Positions 61,601 through 64,000 of a DNA stretch of 64,000 nt are shown here, in pieces. The DNA lies in contig CM082579.2 of NCBI GenBank assembly GCA_040954595.2, positions 5,890,001 to 5,954,000 of the forward strand. Direction: 5' to 3'. Made by a program: the position numbers and the translations under genes. How positions within the stretch are numbered: position 1 is the stretch's first letter; every line of letters begins with the position of its first letter. Under the pieces are notes generated by a model, which did not search any database, was not told the DNA's origin, and saw only the letters and a list, made by a program, of their open reading frames with translations. Origin of the DNA: Balanoglossus misakiensis. Lineage: Eukaryota; Hemichordata.

Positions 61601-62991
61601 CAAACGGGACCCGCGCGATGACCGCCGCAAACAATGCACCCACTGTGTTAAAAGCTACACTTCATAACACGGTGGCCTTTGACTGTGGCTGAAAAAATAA
61701 AACAGTGTAACTATTGAGTGAGGAGCAAACCCCCCCCCCTCTCTCCGCCTTGATACACTAGTTTGTCACCTGTCACCCGACACGCACATGATCAATCATT
61801 CCCTCAAAAGCACTCCTCCATAATTTCCACCTGCCCTTCAGATGACCCCTGATGTGCCAAATAATTCTCGGTAACCCACAACACACTGAGTATATATATT
61901 ATTTCTGTTGAAAGGTGACACAAAAATGAAACCCACTGCTCGGATCAAGTTCAATGTACACACATATATCACATTATTAGCATAAGATACCGAATATTAT
62001 CTTCGTCCAAAATCTCCATGTTGAGCTTTTTGAAAAGATTTTGCAATAACGCACGGTATCAACTGGTGCATGTAAAGATGGCCGGTCGCGTCGGCTAAGG
62101 ACCCAGATGAGAGAAGCCATTATTTCTTGTTTATGCGTGTTAGTACATGGCATATTAGAAGTCAAAGTACTGCTCCCTCTCTGTGAGACCTCCACACACT
62201 TGCTGTTCACACACACAGGTATCTCATATTTCAGAAACTCAGAGGTGTGTCCACTCGCCTCTCATCAGTGCGCAACAAAAGACGTCAAGTGGGGGTGTTT
62301 TTTTAAGATGAGAATCAGTCTCATTAAAAGTAAAGTCTCTTGTGTTCGGACTTTTTGTTCTCACTTCAAATGTAAAAAGCTGGGTGGATAAGTGACCTGG
62401 CCACATGCCAGTTCTGTTCATGATATTTTTTTCTGAAAAAAAGCAAATTAGAAACTCTTGCGAAAAATTTACAAGTTTGAACTCAGTTAGGGAGTTTCTA
62501 AGGAATCGATCATCTGTCTACCTTAAAATTTACCCACAAATTGACTACATATGTATGTCCTTAAACTGTGGATAAATCAGTTCAGGAATATCTCAGACTC
62601 GGTGATGTCTCTGTGAAAAATTTTGTACCAACATGGCCAACTTTTGGCCATATTGGATCACATCACCACACAAAAGACAATGCATCTATGTTTTGGTGAA
62701 GTGTTCTCATACCAACTGTAAATGACACTGGTCCAGGCAAGTCTGAATAATGTAACTCCAGATATGCCAACAAACCAATCATACCTGCCACTCCGACTTG
62801 ATGCGTCGCATAGAGCGGTACCCTGTTTGTCCTGTCGTCTGGCAACCACTTGCATAACGTCACTGTGTCTCCCTGAGTGTGGTGAAATGTGAAACCCTGC
62901 TGAGCTGCCATTGGTATCAGGGCACTTTGCATGATGGGAAATTTCAGCCATATTGCTTTCTTCCCAGTTGCCTTCCACTGATGGAGGGAAT
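55363..62991 (-). CDS. NUDT6: NUDT6 orthologue: Nudix hydrolase (5' end not found)
   Basis: Four exons join in consistent phase: complement 62785-62991, 59725-59780, 59187-59286 and 55363-55697 (698 nt, 232 codons including stop). The protein shows the NUDT6-specific N-terminal region ([25 protein letters not shown]), then a Nudix fold. The Nudix box is intact in the third of these exons (G-x5-E-x7-REVFEETGI), so the metal-binding catalytic glutamates are present. The C-terminal region has FDKVDI and [13 protein letters not shown], as in vertebrate NUDT6. Nudix enzymes hydrolyse nucleoside diphosphates linked to another moiety; the substrate here cannot be read from sequence. NUDT6 is also known as the FGF2 antisense gene in vertebrates. 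The first coding exon was not found between 62992 and 64000. Confidence 0.95.
55698..59186 (-). other. NUDT6 intron before the terminal exon
   Basis: 3489-bp GT-AG intron with donor GTGAGC and acceptor CCCCCGACAG. It has a (GTAT)n microsatellite at 58498-58519. Nothing else recognised. Confidence 0.85.
58498..58519. repeat. (GTAT)n microsatellite
   Basis: Five perfect units, the same motif as the long tract at 40698. Confidence 0.95.
59187..59286 (-). CDS. NUDT6: NUDT6 exon carrying the Nudix box
   Basis: 100 nt from acceptor CCAACACAG (phase 0) to donor GTGAGC (phase 1). It encodes [10 protein letters not shown] followed by the full Nudix signature, with the conserved G, E and REVFEETGI in canonical spacing. 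All catalytic residues are intact, so the enzyme should be active. Confidence 0.96.
59287..59724 (-). other. NUDT6 intron between micro-exon and Nudix-box exon
   Basis: 438-bp GT-AG intron, phase 0, donor GTATGT and acceptor CCAACACAG. Confidence 0.85.
59725..59780 (-). CDS. NUDT6: NUDT6 micro-exon (56 nt)
   Basis: 56 nt between acceptor TTCGTAG and donor GTATGT, phase 1 in and phase 0 out. It encodes [18 protein letters not shown], the Nudix strand before the Nudix box (vertebrate form has VFDES...LVVQD). The exon is too short for an ORF search; it was found by phase and family alignment. Confidence 0.9.
59781..62784 (-). other. NUDT6 intron after the N-terminal-region exon
   Basis: 3004-bp GT-AG intron, phase 1, donor GTATGA and acceptor TTCGTAG. 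It contains a G16 run (59830-59845). No exon recognised inside. Confidence 0.82.
59830..59845. repeat. G16 homopolymer tract
   Basis: Sixteen consecutive G on the plus strand, about 50 bp from the NUDT6 micro-exon acceptor. Confidence 0.97.
62785..62991 (-). CDS. NUDT6: NUDT6 exon with N-terminal NUDT6-specific region
   Basis: 207 nt, from acceptor TTTTGCAG (phase 1) to donor GTATGA (phase 1). It encodes the region upstream of the Nudix box, with [17 protein letters not shown] and THQVGVAG matching the NUDT6 family at the expected spacing. Because entry is at phase 1, at least one more coding exon must lie upstream, to the right. Confidence 0.93.
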
Positions 62992-64000
62992 CTGCAAAAT
63001 GGTAAAAGAAACCACAATGGAAAATGGCACAAAACTACAAAGTGTTACATATCTGAAATATCTTTGAATGAAATCTTTATCTTTTAATTTTCAGATTAAA
63101 GTGGGTAATTTCTTGCTCTTGGGAATTTTCATCTCATACATTGTACAAGCTGTCCTGTTGATGCACTCTTTTAACTTGGAGATATGTGCATGGGGATGGG
63201 GATGGGGGTGGGGTTTGTGGTATCAAAGTATACTGCCAGGTGAAGTAGTGGGGTGAACTCCTAGCCTCGGGGGGTGGGGGGTCTATCCACGGCCACACAA
63301 TCCGTGTCGCGGTCAGACTTGGGTATTGATAATGACCATGCACTGCTGTACCCTCATAGTGAATATTTCTTGAAATTTGGGAATGAAATCTCATGCGACA
63401 ATGGCATGCCACAATGACTTACTGGTTACACCGACAACTTATTATTTTTGAAACAGTTATCTTTAAAATCTATTCAGTTGTACAAGATATGTGATTCTGA
63501 TAGCGGAAAAATTATGAAGCATGTATGTACATGAGAGGTAATTCATTATATAGACATGTACGGTACAATAAATTCCACTTATAATAGTATGCATGTTTAT
63601 GCCTACCGCTGGGTGTCATGATTGACCCATGGGATCATTTTTCTGTGATGGGAAATATTTGGTAGGTCAGAGATCAAAAGAATTCATGTGGCAGCCATGA
63701 CAACTAAAATTGAACAGAAAAATTGTTTTGCTTTGTTTAAATATTGGAATGCAACACAGAATAGGTGCACACTATGGTAATTTTTGGACGGGACGAGGTA
63801 TATTTTTAATAATTGGTAAATACTTTAGACCACCAGCAAAAAAATGGTTTGGTAAAGTTTCCTGGGTTTTCAATGACTAAATCCAGTCAAGTGGCTATTG
63901 TTTTATTCATCTTTCAGTTCCCAATTAAAATTCCCAATATGAAATATGTTGATCCGGTGTATCTACAACATGCTGAACATTATAATCACTTCCCACGCTT
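62992..64000. other. NUDT6 upstream intron (5' coding exon not found)
   Basis: The exon at 62991 is entered at phase 1, so coding sequence must exist to the right. I saw no match to the NUDT6 N-terminal region in this last kilobase; it is probably past the window edge. Confidence 0.6.

Overview
This is eukaryotic, animal nuclear DNA. Coding sequence is in short exons with GT-AG introns of consistent phase, separated by kilobases of non-coding DNA rich in microsatellites and C/G homopolymer runs. No prokaryotic operons, rRNA, CRISPR array or convincing tRNA was seen. The FGF and NUDT6 proteins, the gene spacing and the repeats suggest an invertebrate deuterostome (amphioxus or hemichordate grade). 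That placement is inference; the sequence alone does not settle the species.

Layout. All three recognised genes are on the minus strand, so reading goes from right to left. Right end (55363-62991): the last four coding exons found of a NUDT6 orthologue, a Nudix hydrolase; its 5' end was not found in the window. Middle (about 20.9-55.4 kb): about 34 kb without a recognisable gene. It holds a 6.8 kb array of a mobile repeat (33853-40638), a 219-bp (GTAT)n microsatellite just beside it, and scattered candidate regulatory motifs. Left-centre (12279-20856): a complete three-exon FGF gene, called FGF-A here, predicted at 237 aa with a signal peptide. Left end (2314-2632): the first coding exon of a second FGF, FGF-B, whose later exons appear to lie beyond the left edge.

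Biology. FGF-A and FGF-B are predicted secreted ligands of receptor tyrosine kinases, apparently tandem duplicates. NUDT6 is the neighbour of FGF2 in vertebrates, where the two genes are convergent and overlap as sense/antisense. Here NUDT6 is linked to FGF genes but on the same strand, so that overlap cannot form. The linkage supports FGF1/2-type ancestry for at least one of the FGFs, although both carry signal peptides that vertebrate FGF1/FGF2 lack.

The most unusual non-genic structure is the 33.9-40.6 kb array. It has same-orientation units with a perfect 5' hairpin and a 3' tail carrying an inverted copy of the hairpin sequence. The hairpin and tail change together between two subfamilies. 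Internal subrepeats of about 239 bp each carry a nuclear-receptor-like DR1 motif (18 copies, 16 with an exact core).
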